From assembly GCA_004431415.1 (NCBI GenBank), contig QPMI01000655.1:124001-188000 (forward strand): a stretch of 64,000 nt of DNA. The letters run 5' to 3'. The translations under genes were made by a program, and so were the position numbers. The first letter of the stretch is position 1; each line of letters opens with the position of its first letter. Below, one piece after another: positions 1 to 9,811 of this stretch. The notes under the pieces are model-generated. The model searched no databases. It was not told the DNA's origin and saw nothing but the letters and a program-made list of their open reading frames with translations. This stretch comes from Cyanophora paradoxa (Eukaryota; Glaucocystophyceae; Cyanophorales; Cyanophoraceae).

Positions 1-2
1 GC

Positions 3-620
3 AATGAGAAGCCGGACGCGCACAGCACGAAGCTCCTCACGGGAATGTACAGCGAATATGTAGAGTACACGACGACGAACAGGTGCGGGAGAGCGGCGGC
101 GCGGCAGCGGCGGCGGCGGCGTTGCTGAGGGAGGGCGCAGGTTGTACCACAACGGGGCGGACCCGAAGGCGGGCCTCCCGCCGACGAAGGGCAAGCGGGA
201 GGCGCTGCTGGAGCAGGAGATGCTCATGGCGGCGTCGCAGCGGGCGGCGCCGCAGCCGCCGGCGGGGGAGCACAGGACGGAGTACCGGGACACGATCGGG
301 CGGACGGGGGCGATGCGGCTCGGGGAGAACGGGGAGACGATGCGGGTGGACGGGACGGTGGTACCGGAGGCCCTCCACGCCGACTGGCGGCAGTCCAAGC
401 TCTACACCGAGAAGCCCATCACGGTGCGCGAGGCCCAGCGCCCCGCCGCCCCTCCCCTCGCTCACAGAGGGCGCAGGTGTACACGCACAACCCGCGGAGG
501 GCGACGGGGCGGGCGGCGTCGGTGCCCCCGGGCGACCCGCAGGCGGTCAGCTTCGCCAAGGACCACTCGTTCAGCACGCCCGTGCAGGAGTACACCAAGG
601 GGCCCGTCAAGATCGAGTAG
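3..620 (+). CDS. 3' end of an unrecognised protein gene (5' end outside window)
   Basis: The frame is open from the left edge and ends at TAG 618-620. Two short introns are inferred. The first runs from about 88 to 140 (AG|GTGCGG to GCGCAG) and joins YTTTN to LYHNGADPK. The second runs from about 424 to 477 (ACG|GTGCGC to GCGCAG, with a CTCAC motif inside) and joins EKPIT to VYTHNPRR. The visible C-terminal part is about 170 residues, basic, without membrane segments, and rich in Tyr/Arg/Gly motifs such as TEYRDTIGRTG and FSTPVQEYTKGP. Short Pro/Tyr/Gly motifs of this kind occur in microtubule-inner ciliary proteins, and two ciliary genes follow within 6 kb, but I did not match a family. It converges on the aldo/keto reductase gene with about 80 bp between the two stops. 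Confidence 0.6.
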
Positions 621-701
621 GGCGGGGCAGCGGTAGCTCTAGCGGTAGCGGCGGCAGCGCCAGTGTACAAGTACGAGCAGCAGGCAGGGGCAGGCAGGCG
701 T

Positions 702-2818
702 CTACTTCATGCGGGAGCAGAGATCGAAGAAGGCGTCGGGGGGCAGGGGCGAGGCCTGCGAGAGGGCGTAGTTCTCGGCGGCGTGAGCCGCGGACTTGTG
801 GCCGACGACGGGCCCGATGAAGGTCCGCCCCGGCACCGACCGCACGAACTGCAGGTGCTTCTGCGCCAGGCTCGCGTCGCGCGCCAGGCCCATCTCCTCC
901 CCGGGGGGGAACGGGTCGGGCCCCTCCAGCAGCCGCCCCTGGAAGAGCGGCTGCCGGGGCGGGGGCGTGAGGGGCGCGAGCGAAGCTGAGCTGGCGTGGA
1001 GGGCGGGGGCGGACGACGGAGGAGAAGACGTTGACGCCGAGGCGGTCGGCGGCCTCGAGGAGGGTGCACGCCTCGCCGCCCACGCGCTGCCAGGCCTCCG
1101 TCGCGGCCTCTGGCATCTCGGCGTTGAGGGGCAGCTGGAGGTAGCGGAAGCCGTGCCCGGGGCCCCCCGCCACCTCGAACGCCAGCAGCACCGCCTCCTC
1201 CAGCGACACGTGCGCCCCTGCGCCCCGCGAGGCGAGGATCGGCCCGGGGGCGAGCCCGCGAGGCGGCCCTCCGCACCGCCCTTGGACTTTTTCTTCGGGT
1301 CGGTGCGGAAGCAGTCCCACGTCGCCTGCCGGGGGCCCGCGTGAGCAGAGGAGGCGGGGCGGGCGGGGCGGAGGGGCGCGCCATGCCGTAGGAGCGGATG
1401 CGGCCGTCGGCGCGGGCGCCCTCCAGGAACTCGAAGGCCGCCCGCAGCCGCCCCTTGAACTCCTGCCGCCCCGGCCCCGCACTCAGCCGGCGAGGGCCAG
1501 GGCGCCGGCGGGGTTGCGGCGGGCGGGGCGCGCCTCGGGGCCCACGTCGGGGATCTGCGCCTCGGCGCAGTTGTGGAGGTACATCACGTCCACGCACTCC
1601 AGCTGCCAGCGCGAGCGCGCGTGAGACCGGGCGCAGCGGGCGGCGAGGCCGAGGCAAGACAGGCGGGGGGCGCCTGCAGGTTCGCGAGGGAGCGCGCGAG
1701 CTGGTCCTCCAGGAAGGCCGGGCTCATGCAGTGCGCCCCGCCTGCCGCCGCCGCGGCCCTCGGCGCAGGGCAAAGGGGAGGCGGCGGAGCGGGAGGCACC
1801 GGCGGCCAGGTCCCCCGCCTTTATGACGCCGGCCTCGACGAGGGAACTGGCGAACTCGCGCGGGGAGACGCCCGCCTCGCTGTCCCCCGGCATGTACCCG
1901 TTCTTCGTGCACACGAAGATCTCCTCCCGCTTGTAGCCCCGCGTGTCGATCAGGTCCCGCAGCGCCCGGCCCGTCGTCCGCTCCCCGCGCTGCGCCCCCG
2001 CGCGCGCCGCCCCGTCAGGCCCCCGACGAGGCGCGCGGGCGCCCCGCCCGACCCCGGCGAGCCTGCATGCGGTAGTTGATCGCCGTGTCGACGACGTTCA
2101 AACAGCCTGCGTGTCACGCCGATCACGGAAGCGCGGATCCGGACGCCGGTGCTCGCGGGCACCCGTGTCGACGCTCTTGACGATGGCGTTCTCGACCAGC
2201 GCGTCCGTCGCGTCGTCCATCTCGCCCAGGTACGTGCCCACCCCGAACGAAGAAAGCAGCAGCGATCTGCGCCGTCGCGGCGCGTGAGGCGCGCCCGGAG
2301 CGCGCGCCGCCTCGGCGACGAACGAACCCGCTGTCCTCCGTCGTCTGCCGGAAGTGCCCCTCGGCCGCGCCCATCACATCCTCTGCGCGGGAGCATTGAG
2401 CTCGATCTGAACGCGCGCTGCGCCGAGCTTGAGCTGAGGCGCACGGGAGAGGCTGCTGAATCGCCTGGTGCCAGCAGCGCTGCAGAATTTGTCGCCCAGG
2501 TTCGTTGCGAACGAGAGGTCCGGCATCATGCCATCCTCAATCGGAACCTGAGCGTGTGGGTGATCATGAGCGGTTTAGAGGTCGGGCAGCGCGGGCGTCA
2601 ACCTCCTCAAGGAACGTCAGCTCGTCGTCGAAATCGACCTCATCCTCTCCGCCGGCCGCCGCACGTACGGCGGCGACGGCCGCGCCTCGCTTCGCGGCGC
2701 GGCGCTCCGGCCTGGTACGCCGCAGCGGGCAGCTCGCGGCGGCCGCGCCGAACCGCAGCGCGCACGTCGACGGACCCCGCCGCTGCCCGAGGCCCGCTGG
2801 CGAGCACGAGAAGAGCAT
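702..2818 (-). CDS. Aldo/keto reductase with organelle-type N-terminal extension
   Basis: This is an NAD(P)H-dependent oxidoreductase of the aldo/keto reductase fold; the substrate cannot be told. The catalytic tetrad is visible across exons: Asp and Tyr in VVDTAINYRMQ, Lys in IFVCTKNGYMPGD, His in VMYLHNCAEAQ. Other family motifs are FGVGTYLGEMDDATDALVE near the start and GRIRSYGMATWDCF in the middle. Exons join in phase at the N-terminus: LTFLEE|VPIEDGMMPDL, then SSLS|QDVMGAAEGHF, then TEDSG|SLLLSSFGVG. Each uses a GT donor and an AG acceptor after a CTCAG or CTCAC motif. The first 55 or so residues from the ATG at 2818 are Arg/Ala-rich and end in AAVRAAAGGEDEVD, like an organelle transit peptide. 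The stop is TAG at 702-704. It is convergent with the gene on its left. The start is the least certain part. Confidence 0.82.
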
Positions 2819-3316
2819 CGGCTAGCGCGCAACTCGAAACCCGATGCTTCCGCGTGCGTGCCGCGGCTGGTGCGCGTGCGAGCGGCTAGCTATAGATCTG
2901 TTTGCACAATCTGCGCACGAAGCACGCTCTACCCCTCTACACGCCAGCCCGGCCCAGCCGTGCATGCATGTGCATGCCTAGCTATAGGCCTTCAGCTACC
3001 GTAGCGCTGCTAGACTTGTAGTGGTGCGTGCTGCCCGGGGCGACCTAGAGCGCTAGCACCTAAAGCTAGTCACTCATACCAAGGCCCAGCCATAGTCCCA
3101 GCCGCTGAGCTAGAGAGTGTTACAACTAGCGCGCGCTGCCCCGGACGACCTGTCCAGGCCGGTCTTGGACCGCCTGCAGTTGCATGTGCCTTCGTCTTTG
3201 CATGTGCCTTCGTCTGGTCTCCCACGGCTTGAAACAAGGGGGCTGCGAAAAACTCGCACTACATCTGCCTGCGTCTTGCGTCGAAAAAAGCTGTGCCTCC
3301 GTCGAGGGCCGGCGCT
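2819..3316. other. Intergenic, AT-richer, palindrome-rich
   Basis: No gene is supported here. The stretch has many GCTAGC/CTAGCTATAG-like palindromic words and a direct repeat of TGCATGTGCCTTCGTC at about 3181-3215. It holds the upstream region of the aldo/keto reductase and the 3' flank of the CFAP96-like gene. Confidence 0.5.
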
Positions 3317-4528
3317 TTAGCCCCTCGAGTGGTTGTCGTACTTGTCGGTGGCTGTGAACGCGCGCACGCACGCGGGTCAGGGCTACAACGAGGCGGCCGG
3401 GACGAGAGGGGGGGGGCGGACCCATGAGGATGCTCGGCTGGGGCTTGGAGTGCATGCGGTCGGCCTTGAGCCAGATCTTCTCGTGCTCGCGGCGGAGCGG
3501 CTCCTCCTCCCGGGCGTCTGGCATGTACTCCGGGAATCCCGAGAGGGTCATGTTGTACCCGATCCGCGCTGGATGAGATGGCCGGAAGGGCGGGAGCGGG
3601 GATGACCGCAGCGACGTGAGCCCCGGTCGCCTCGTGCCTGTCGCGCGCCGCCGGCCGCGTCAGCGAGAGCGCGGTACGCGGTGGGGCGGGGCCGGGGCCG
3701 GGGCCGGGGCGGACCGTCGGCCCAGGCGACGGAGTTGGGGTCGTTGATGTGCCCCGGCTGCTTCCGCGTGTCCTTCCACGCCCGAGACGGCTGCGCCACA
3801 GACTCTCAACGGCGGCGCCGAGCGGCCGGCGCAGGGGGCGCACGTGGCTGCTTGGCCTGAAGCCGTTGCCGTAGCCCGACACCCGGCTCCGCCGCTCCCG
3901 CTCCTGCCGCTCGTAGTCGTCCGGCTCGTACTTCGCGGGGCCGCTGAGCGTGCCGCCGCCGGGCTTGGTGCGCATGTTGCCGGGCTCGTGCTGGGGCGGA
4001 CGCCGGCCCCCGTCGTAGATCCTGTAGCTCTCGCCGTTCCTCCCCGGGATGGCGACGACGCTGCCCTGGTCGGGGATGTGGGGGTACCGCGGCCCGAACT
4101 CCCCGCCGTGCGGGCGCCCCCGCATGAACGGCGGCTCCGCGCGCTCCTTCGGCCCCTGCATCGCGGGCGGCTCCCCCTGCGGCCCCCGCGTCGGCCCCCG
4201 GCCCCGCCGCACCGCGCGCGCCCCGCGGAAATGCTCGGCACCTCGTAGAGCCGGCGGAAGGGGGAGAGGCCCTTGTGCGTCTGGCCCTTCCTGGGCGGCC
4301 CCGTCTGGAACTGCTTCCCCTTGTTCCTCGAGAAGTTCGCCGTGGCGCCCCCGACCTGCGGGTCCACGTACAGCTCCGGCCACAGGTACGGGTCGCTGCG
4401 CAGCGGTCAGAGCCGGGGAGGCAAGCGACGGGCCGCGCTGAGCAGCGCTCGAGCAGTGCGCACTGAAAGAGCCCTACTCGTCTCAGGTCGTCAGAATAGG
4501 GCTCTTTACCTCCATCTAGCGTCTTCAT
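3317..4528 (-). CDS. CFAP96 (C4orf47/UPF0602, DUF4586)-like ciliary protein
   Basis: The order of motifs fits the DUF4586 family, whose members are cilia- and centrosome-associated. From the ATG at 4528 the protein reads DDLRRVGLF, then after an intron HDPYLWPELYVDP, then FSRNKGKQFQTGPPRKGQT and FRRLYE. The next exon continues GEPPAMQGP, giving the family's (R)LYEGE motif across a phase-0 junction. Later exons give GYGNGFRPSSH, WKDTRKQPGHINDP, GFPEYMPDAREEEP and a last short exon ATDKYDNHSRG before TAA (3317-3319). Five introns of about 60-150 nt fit, with donors GTGCGC, GTGCCG, GTGCGC, GTCCGC and GTCCGC and acceptors ending in CAG. No catalytic function is expected; the family acts structurally at axonemes or basal bodies. 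It lies in the same orientation as the ODAD4-like gene. The assignment rests on motif memory, not on a search. Confidence 0.65.
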
Positions 4529-5724
4529 CTCTAAGGTCTGCGGTGAAGGGCGCGGTCACGCGGGGTGCGAGAGCAGTCAAGGGGTGGCACACGCATCCAT
4601 ACCTTGTACATGTTTTCGTCAATAGGCGGTTGCGCCCACGTTTTCACTGAAAGATCCGCATGCGTGTGCTGAGAGACGGCACTGTGGTCAGCGCAGATGC
4701 GTAGCTAGGGCATGCCTCCCGAACGGCACAATTTGGTCGCTCGGAGCTAGAAAAGGACCTCACGGCGCACCTTGCTCTGGTGATAGGAGCCGCTTAGGTT
4801 GTGCGCTGACATGCTCTGCATCGGCACCGCCTGGTACGGCGCCGAGCTCACTGTTGCTGTCGCCATCCTGCCCCAGCGCGGTACTGGCTACGGTCCTACC
4901 ACTACTTCCAGCGCTGAAGGGTGTATAGCTAGCAAAGGAGCACGCTCTGAAGAAAGGATGCCTGGCGTTCTGTGAATACTAGTAGCCTCGGAATAGGATG
5001 TCTGGGGGTACGTCGTATTGGCCAACCTAGCTCTACGCATGTGTGCCGCCGCCCGGCATGCGCATGCGCATGCACAGCCGGCGCGCGCCGCCGCGGGCAC
5101 GGTGGTTCCGGCGTCGCAGCGCTTGCGTCTGAAATACGCCGCCGACAAGTCGTCAGATGTTAACGTTGTCGGTCGCGTACGCGTCTGAAATGCGCGATAT
5201 CGATCCGGACTTGACCGTGTGACGCGTACGAGAGCCGCTAGCGCTGCGGCGCAAGGGCTGAAGCTGTTCGACTAGCAGTGAGCCGCCGATCGAGTCCAAG
5301 CCTTTGAAGGGTCGTCGGATATATATATAAAGCGCTAGCTGCAGCGCCGGCGCCCGGCGCTCGCGCTGGCGCCGGCCAGGCACGGCGCCGCAGCGGCTCT
5401 CGTAAGGTCGTCATGATCAATTGCAACCTCGACGTCGTGAGTGCACGTGCGCCGGGCCGGCCTGCTGCAGCTGCTTCGAGGCCCACGATCAATTGCGATT
5501 GCAAATTGATAGCTTTAGCACTACACGCGTACGCTAGCGCTAGCGCTGGCTCAGTCAAACACGAGGAAAAAATGCCCTAGATATCTGGTCTCATAAGCGC
5601 TACGAACGACAGAAAAAGTTACAGAAAAAGGCGCTCGCGGATACGAAGAAAGCGTGATCAAGCACAAGAGTGGAGAGGGTCGACCTGGCCCAGTGGTGGA
5701 GCGGGCCCTCCGCAGCTGGCGCCG
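4529..5724. other. Intergenic region of 1.2 kb with a TATA-like element
   Basis: No coding region is supported. The sequence is less GC-rich than its surroundings and full of self-complementary words (GCTAGCGCTAGC, CGGCGCGCGCCG). A run GATATATATATAAAG lies at about 5318-5332. It separates the 5' end of the CFAP96-like gene from the 3' end of the ODAD4-like gene, so it holds the CFAP96 upstream region. No promoter activity is shown by sequence alone. Confidence 0.5.
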
Positions 5725-6579
5725 CTAGAAGCGGATCTCCTGCTGGGCGAGGCCCTGGCGGATGAGGCGGGCGTGTGCGGTGCTGGCGCGGTAGGCCTCG
5801 CGGCCGCGGAGGTCGTAGAGGGGCGCGGGGGAGGATGAGCGCCCCTCGAGCTCGCGCTCGAGGGAGAGGACGAGGGTGCGGCCCTTGTGCCGCGACGTCT
5901 CGTGCTCCTGTGCGATCTGCTGGTCCACCGCCGCCATCCCCCGCTTCAGCGCCTTGCTCTCCGGCCGCAGCTTCAGCCCTGCCGCGCCGCCCTCAGCCGC
6001 CACCCGCGCGCGCGTTCGGATCGAACCGAAGGCGAGCGCACCCCGCAGGAGGTAGATCTTCGCCATGTTCACTTTGCCGAGGGCCGCCAAGACCTGCGGC
6101 GGGACCCGGTTTGGGATTTGCGAGACAGGACAACGCGAGGGCCTTAAGCTGCTGCGCAGGCCGCGGAGGGCGGCGCCCTCACCTCCGCCATCGCCAGCAG
6201 GCCCTGCCGAGCCGCGGTTCAGTCTTTTGCGGCGAGCGCGAGCTTTCAAGCGCGCACTGGTATGTAGTCCTTGTCGCCCGCCAGAAGAGCCTCCGCGTCT
6301 GCTCGCGCCTGCGCCGCGCCCTGTCAGGCGCCGCGGACCGCCTGGATTGAGCGCTCGCGGCACCCGGACGCGCACCCGAATGAGGTCGCCGATCTTCATG
6401 TGGCAGCGAAAGCGCCCCAGCAAAGCCGCCTGGTCTCCCGGCCTCACACGCAGCGCCTGGGTGTACTGAACAATAGCCGAGCCAAACGCATCCCGCTTTA
6501 ACGCTTGCTTGGCTTCGATCATCCACATAGAAAAAATATCAGAGACCTCGGCCACCCTGCCGCCTCCAGAGATGTACAT
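5725..6579 (-). CDS. ODAD4/TTC25-like TPR protein (outer dynein arm docking)
   Basis: The N-terminal TPR block of ODAD4 can be rebuilt from five exons. FGSAIVQYTQAL, VRPGDQAALLGRFRCHMKIGDL, ARADAEALLAGDKDYIP, GLLAMAE, ALGKVNMAKIYLLRG and GLKLRPESKALKRGM follow the family order: lvaRSKCxLKxGD, then DAExSL, then KGxLxxAExLYxxGxFExALxxxHRG, then KLRP. Intron junctions are in phase (for example YIP|GTGCGC, and CGG G|GTGCGC to GCGGCAG|GG CTG) and carry CTGAC-type motifs. ODAD4 helps anchor outer dynein arms on ciliary doublet microtubules. The predicted protein is only about 210 residues and ends at EIRF (TAG 5725-5727), so the C-terminal TPRs of the animal protein are absent. The start at 6579 is the first in-frame ATG; an upstream exon is possible because TTTCTGGCAG just before it looks like an acceptor. 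Confidence 0.68.
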   Translation of the reverse strand: MYISGGGRVAEVSDIFSMWMIEAKQALKRDAFGSAIVQYTQALRVRPGDQAALLGRFRCHMKIGDLIRVRVRVPRALNPGGPRRLTGRGAGASRRGGSSGGRQGLHTSARLKARARRKRLNRGSAGPAGDGGGEGAALRGLRSSLRPSRCPVSQIPNRVPPQVLAALGKVNMAKIYLLRGALAFGSIRTRARVAAEGGAAGLKLRPESKALKRGMAAVDQQIAQEHETSRHKGRTLVLSLERELEGRSSSPAPLYDLRGREAYRASTAHARLIRQGLAQQEIRF

Positions 6580-7356
6580 CTGCCAGAAACGTTAAGATGT
6601 CGAGGTGCTTCTGAGCAGCTGGCGCACCTCAGGCGAAAATGGGTTGCTGCGACGTGTGGAGAAGGCAGGGACGAGAGATTGTGGTCTGTTCGTGCTAAGA
6701 GGCCTGGCATCGGACTGCGCGGTCGAGTCTAGCCAACGCGACGATACCAGCGACTGGGCGTAGAGTCAGAAAGCACACGCGCTCGTGCTACTGTTAATCT
6801 TACGAACCTGCTTGCCAGTCAACGCTGCTAGGGACAGCGCGGGGACGCCCTCGCGCGGCATAACGCCTCCGCCTCGCGGCGGAGCCTATCAGTGGCTAAA
6901 GGCGGCCTAGTGCTGGCGTGCTCCTGGCTGGGATCTCAGCTGCAGCGGCAGGCCAAATCGCACAATTTTTTTGGCGGTCCGCGGGGGTACGGCTCGACCG
7001 ACTCCATTCAGGAGCGCGGATCGGCCGACAGACTCGGCGGGGCCTGCAGCTGCTGCTCGGCGGCACGCGGCTTCAGTTCGGCTGCTGGTCGGCGGCACGC
7101 GGCTTCAGGTGGCGTTCGCATCTGGTTCAGGGAAGAGCAAGCAGTTCACCCGCCGTCCTCACGATGCTGATGCAGCCCCTCGCCTTCGCTTCGCCTGCGG
7201 TGTCACAGACAGGCTCTTCCTCGTTCGACGTCCACGGTGCCGCCGATTGGCGCGCCCGGTCGGCTACCTGTGCCGCCGTGCACTCCCCGTCGGCTTCCTT
7301 CGCCGGCGCCGCGGTCGGCCGGCGGCCGCCGTGGTTCGGTCGTCAGTTGAAAAGCA
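6580..7356. other. Divergent upstream region between ODAD4-like and membrane-protein genes
   Basis: Frames are open here, but none shows a conserved motif or a consistent splice model, so I call it non-coding. Near 7040-7115 the words TCGGCGGCACGCGGCTTCAG and a close variant occur twice in tandem (a copy about 38 nt apart). It holds the upstream regions of two divergent genes. Confidence 0.45.
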
Positions 7357-9029
7357 ATGAAGGCCGCAAGTTTGCCGCGGCCGCGCCGCCGGCGTTTTCT
7401 GGCGTCCAAGCTTCGACGCGCGAGCTGTTGTCTGGCCGCGAAATACGGCCCCGGGCGGCGGCTGCCATACTGCCGGTCCTATCCCGGCCTGATGCCGAGT
7501 TCGTTGAGCGACACGTCGGTGCCTGGCGGGCCTTCACGGTGCGTCGTATTCTGCACACGTGCCGCAGAGCGTCGCCCTCGTCCCCTGACAGCGCCCGCAG
7601 GATGCCGCTCTCTTCGCGCTCTTCGTCGAGCTTGGACTCCGCACCGAATACGCTCTCCTGTGCAACATCGGCCTTCCCCTCTGGACAGAGGGAATTCCCT
7701 GGCCGATCGCAAACGCTTTGCTCCACCTTCCCGCGTCGCCGATCGCTCTCTCGGGGTTGGGAGAGGTTCTTTTCTGGGCGAGCCTCATTGCCGGCGCGGA
7801 GCTGGGTCTCCAGGTTCGAACACAATCGGCGACACTGCCTTCCCTCAGCGCTGACCGCTTTCTTTTCCACCCTGCAGTTCACGCTGAATTTTCGAAAGCG
7901 GTCCGTCTCGACCGCGGATTTTTTTCTTTTCTTTTCTTTCTTTCTTTCTTTGATTCTCGACCAGACTCAATCTGCCGGCGTTCGGGCGCGGGGTGGCGGA
8001 AGCGGCGAAGGCGGCGGGGGGGTCGGTGGACGCGGACGCGGCGCGGGCGGAGGCGGAGGCCTTCCTCTCGGCGCTCGTGAGCGACGTGGAGGACGCCGAG
8101 GCCGCCGCCCTCGAGGCCGAGTTCGAGGAGGAGGCGCGGCGCCGCCGCCGCATCCTGTGCCGCGGCCGCTGACGGCGGGGGCGCGCAGCCAACGGCGGAG
8201 GAGGTGCACGAGATGCTGAGCTGGATGGCGTCCATGGAGAGCCAGGAGTCGTCCGGCGCCGTCGACCTCGTCTGGCACCTCGCACGCTCCGACGACCGGC
8301 CCGCCCCGCCCCGCCCCGCCCCGCCCCCGGCAGGGCCGGCGCGGCTGACGGTGCGGGCGCGGCAGTGCGATCCGGGAGGCGACGGCGGACAGCCTGGGGG
8401 ACTTTGCGTGCGCGAGCAACGGGTGGCTGGCGGCGCTGGAGCACCTCGCGCGGGACGAGGACCCCGACGTGCGCCTCGCGGCCGTCATCTCCCTCGCCCG
8501 CGCCAAAGACGCCGGCCTCCTCCGCCCCGCCGAGGGCATGGTCCGCCCGCCCCCCGCCCTGCCCCCCCAACCTGGACCCCCGAGGACCCCCTTCGCCCTC
8601 CCTCCCGCCGACGCTCCCCCGCAGGCCTTCCTCCGCGCGTACCGCCGCCAGCCGCCTGCGACGGCGCCGGAGGAGGGCGCCGAGGGCTCGAACCAGCCGC
8701 AGGCGTCGGCGGGGGCGGGGGCGGAGAAGCGGGGCCGGCGGGCGATGCTGCTCGTGCGGCGGCTGGGGACGCGGGTGGAGCTGGAGGTGGAGACGCTGAC
8801 GCCGCTGCAGTCGTTCGTGGCGATGCTCGCCGGGGGCGCCGTGGCGATGGCCGTCGAGCTCGGCTGCATCTACCACCAGTTCGACTCCCCGCTCCGCTTC
8901 CTCGCCCTCGGATACGTCCTCGGCGCCTCCGTGCTCCTTTTCCCCGACGACCACCCCGCCTGGCGCCTCCTCCGCGCCTGGCGCCACAAGCGGCCCGCCC
9001 CCGCCCCCGCCCCCGCCACCTCATCATGA
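7357..9029 (+). CDS. Unrecognised protein with hydrophobic N-terminal exon and two C-terminal membrane segments
   Basis: The model starts at the ATG at 7357 (Arg-rich leader, MKAASLPRPRRRRFLASKLR). It continues across GTGCCT to CCTGACAGCGCCCGCAG into an exon with hydrophobic stretches (DAALFALFVELGL, ALLCNIGLPLWTEG, GEVLFWASLIAGAELGLQ). It then joins FTLNFRKR and LNLPAFGRGVAEAAK through a T-rich pyrimidine tract (about 7919-7965), an acidic helical exon (DVEDAEAAALEAEFEEE), EEVHEMLSWMASMESQESSGAVDLVWHLARSDD, and a HEAT-like piece (WLAALEHLARDEDPDVRLAAVISLARA). The last exon carries two hydrophobic segments (FVAMLAGGAVAMAVELGCIY and FLALGYVLGASVLLF) and ends HKRPAPAPAPATSS (TGA 9027-9029). Phases fit throughout if one junction uses a GC donor (GAG|GCGCGG near 8128). 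I know no family for it; the Arg-rich leader suggests an organelle membrane. Confidence 0.5.
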
Positions 9030-9811
9030 GGCGACCTCTACATCTCCACCCCAGCTGCAGGTTTGCCGTCCCAGGACGCTGCGTGCTTTTTCCTTTCTTT
9101 CAGCGGTAGGTTCGCTTGCGGGCCGACCTTTTCCTAGTCGTTCTCGTTGCAGGACCGTTGTCCGATGCTCGGTCTCGAGAGTCGCGAGCTCTTTTTCGCA
9201 GTGCATCCGCGCCAGATGCGCCGCGCCCTGTACTTGTATAGTTCCGGTTTTCAAAGTACTACGGTAGTCTTCTTCATGTCGTGGGATACATCGGATTTCG
9301 TAGGTGCAGGCAGGTTAAGATTGTGGGTAGCCTCCCGAGGCAGGATTAGCGTGCGAGTCACTCGCTGTTCCATAGCTGTATCTCCATCTCTCTCACAGCA
9401 GATCCTATACGTAAGTATTTGCGGCAGTTCGTCCGCTAAACTCAGGCAAATGCATATTCGAATTCAACGATTAGCTAATCATGCCATGCTGATGGCCAGT
9501 ACTAGGAGGCCTAGGTCGGCATGAACTGGAAACTCAAGAGCAGACAAAAGGAAGCACTACGAGGCTCGTTCGGACTATTTCAAACTTGAATCCCTGCTTG
9601 CTGAATTCGCTCTTGATCAAAGCTGAGATAAGTCCGACGGTCCGACGGTCACCAGAACTCGGAAGATTGAAAATATTGCACAGGAAAATAATATTCAATA
9701 TTACTAGTCACACTGAGTACTAGGCTATGATGATTGGAGCCACTGGGCTACCGTAGTACAGAAAAGGGAGCAATCTGACTCCACTCGAGCTCGAGACGAA
9801 ATTGAAGGGGC
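9030..9811. other. Intergenic, convergent 3' flanks, AT-rich at its right half
   Basis: No gene is supported. Composition drops to moderately AT-rich at about 9400-9740 (for example AAAATAATATTCAATATTACTAG near 9686), in strong contrast to both neighbours. It lies between two convergent stop codons. Confidence 0.5.

Noticed and set aside
7343-7882. A 179-codon minus-strand frame
   Set aside because: The plus-strand model in the same place joins several exons in phase with branch-like motifs. The minus frame shows no family motif.
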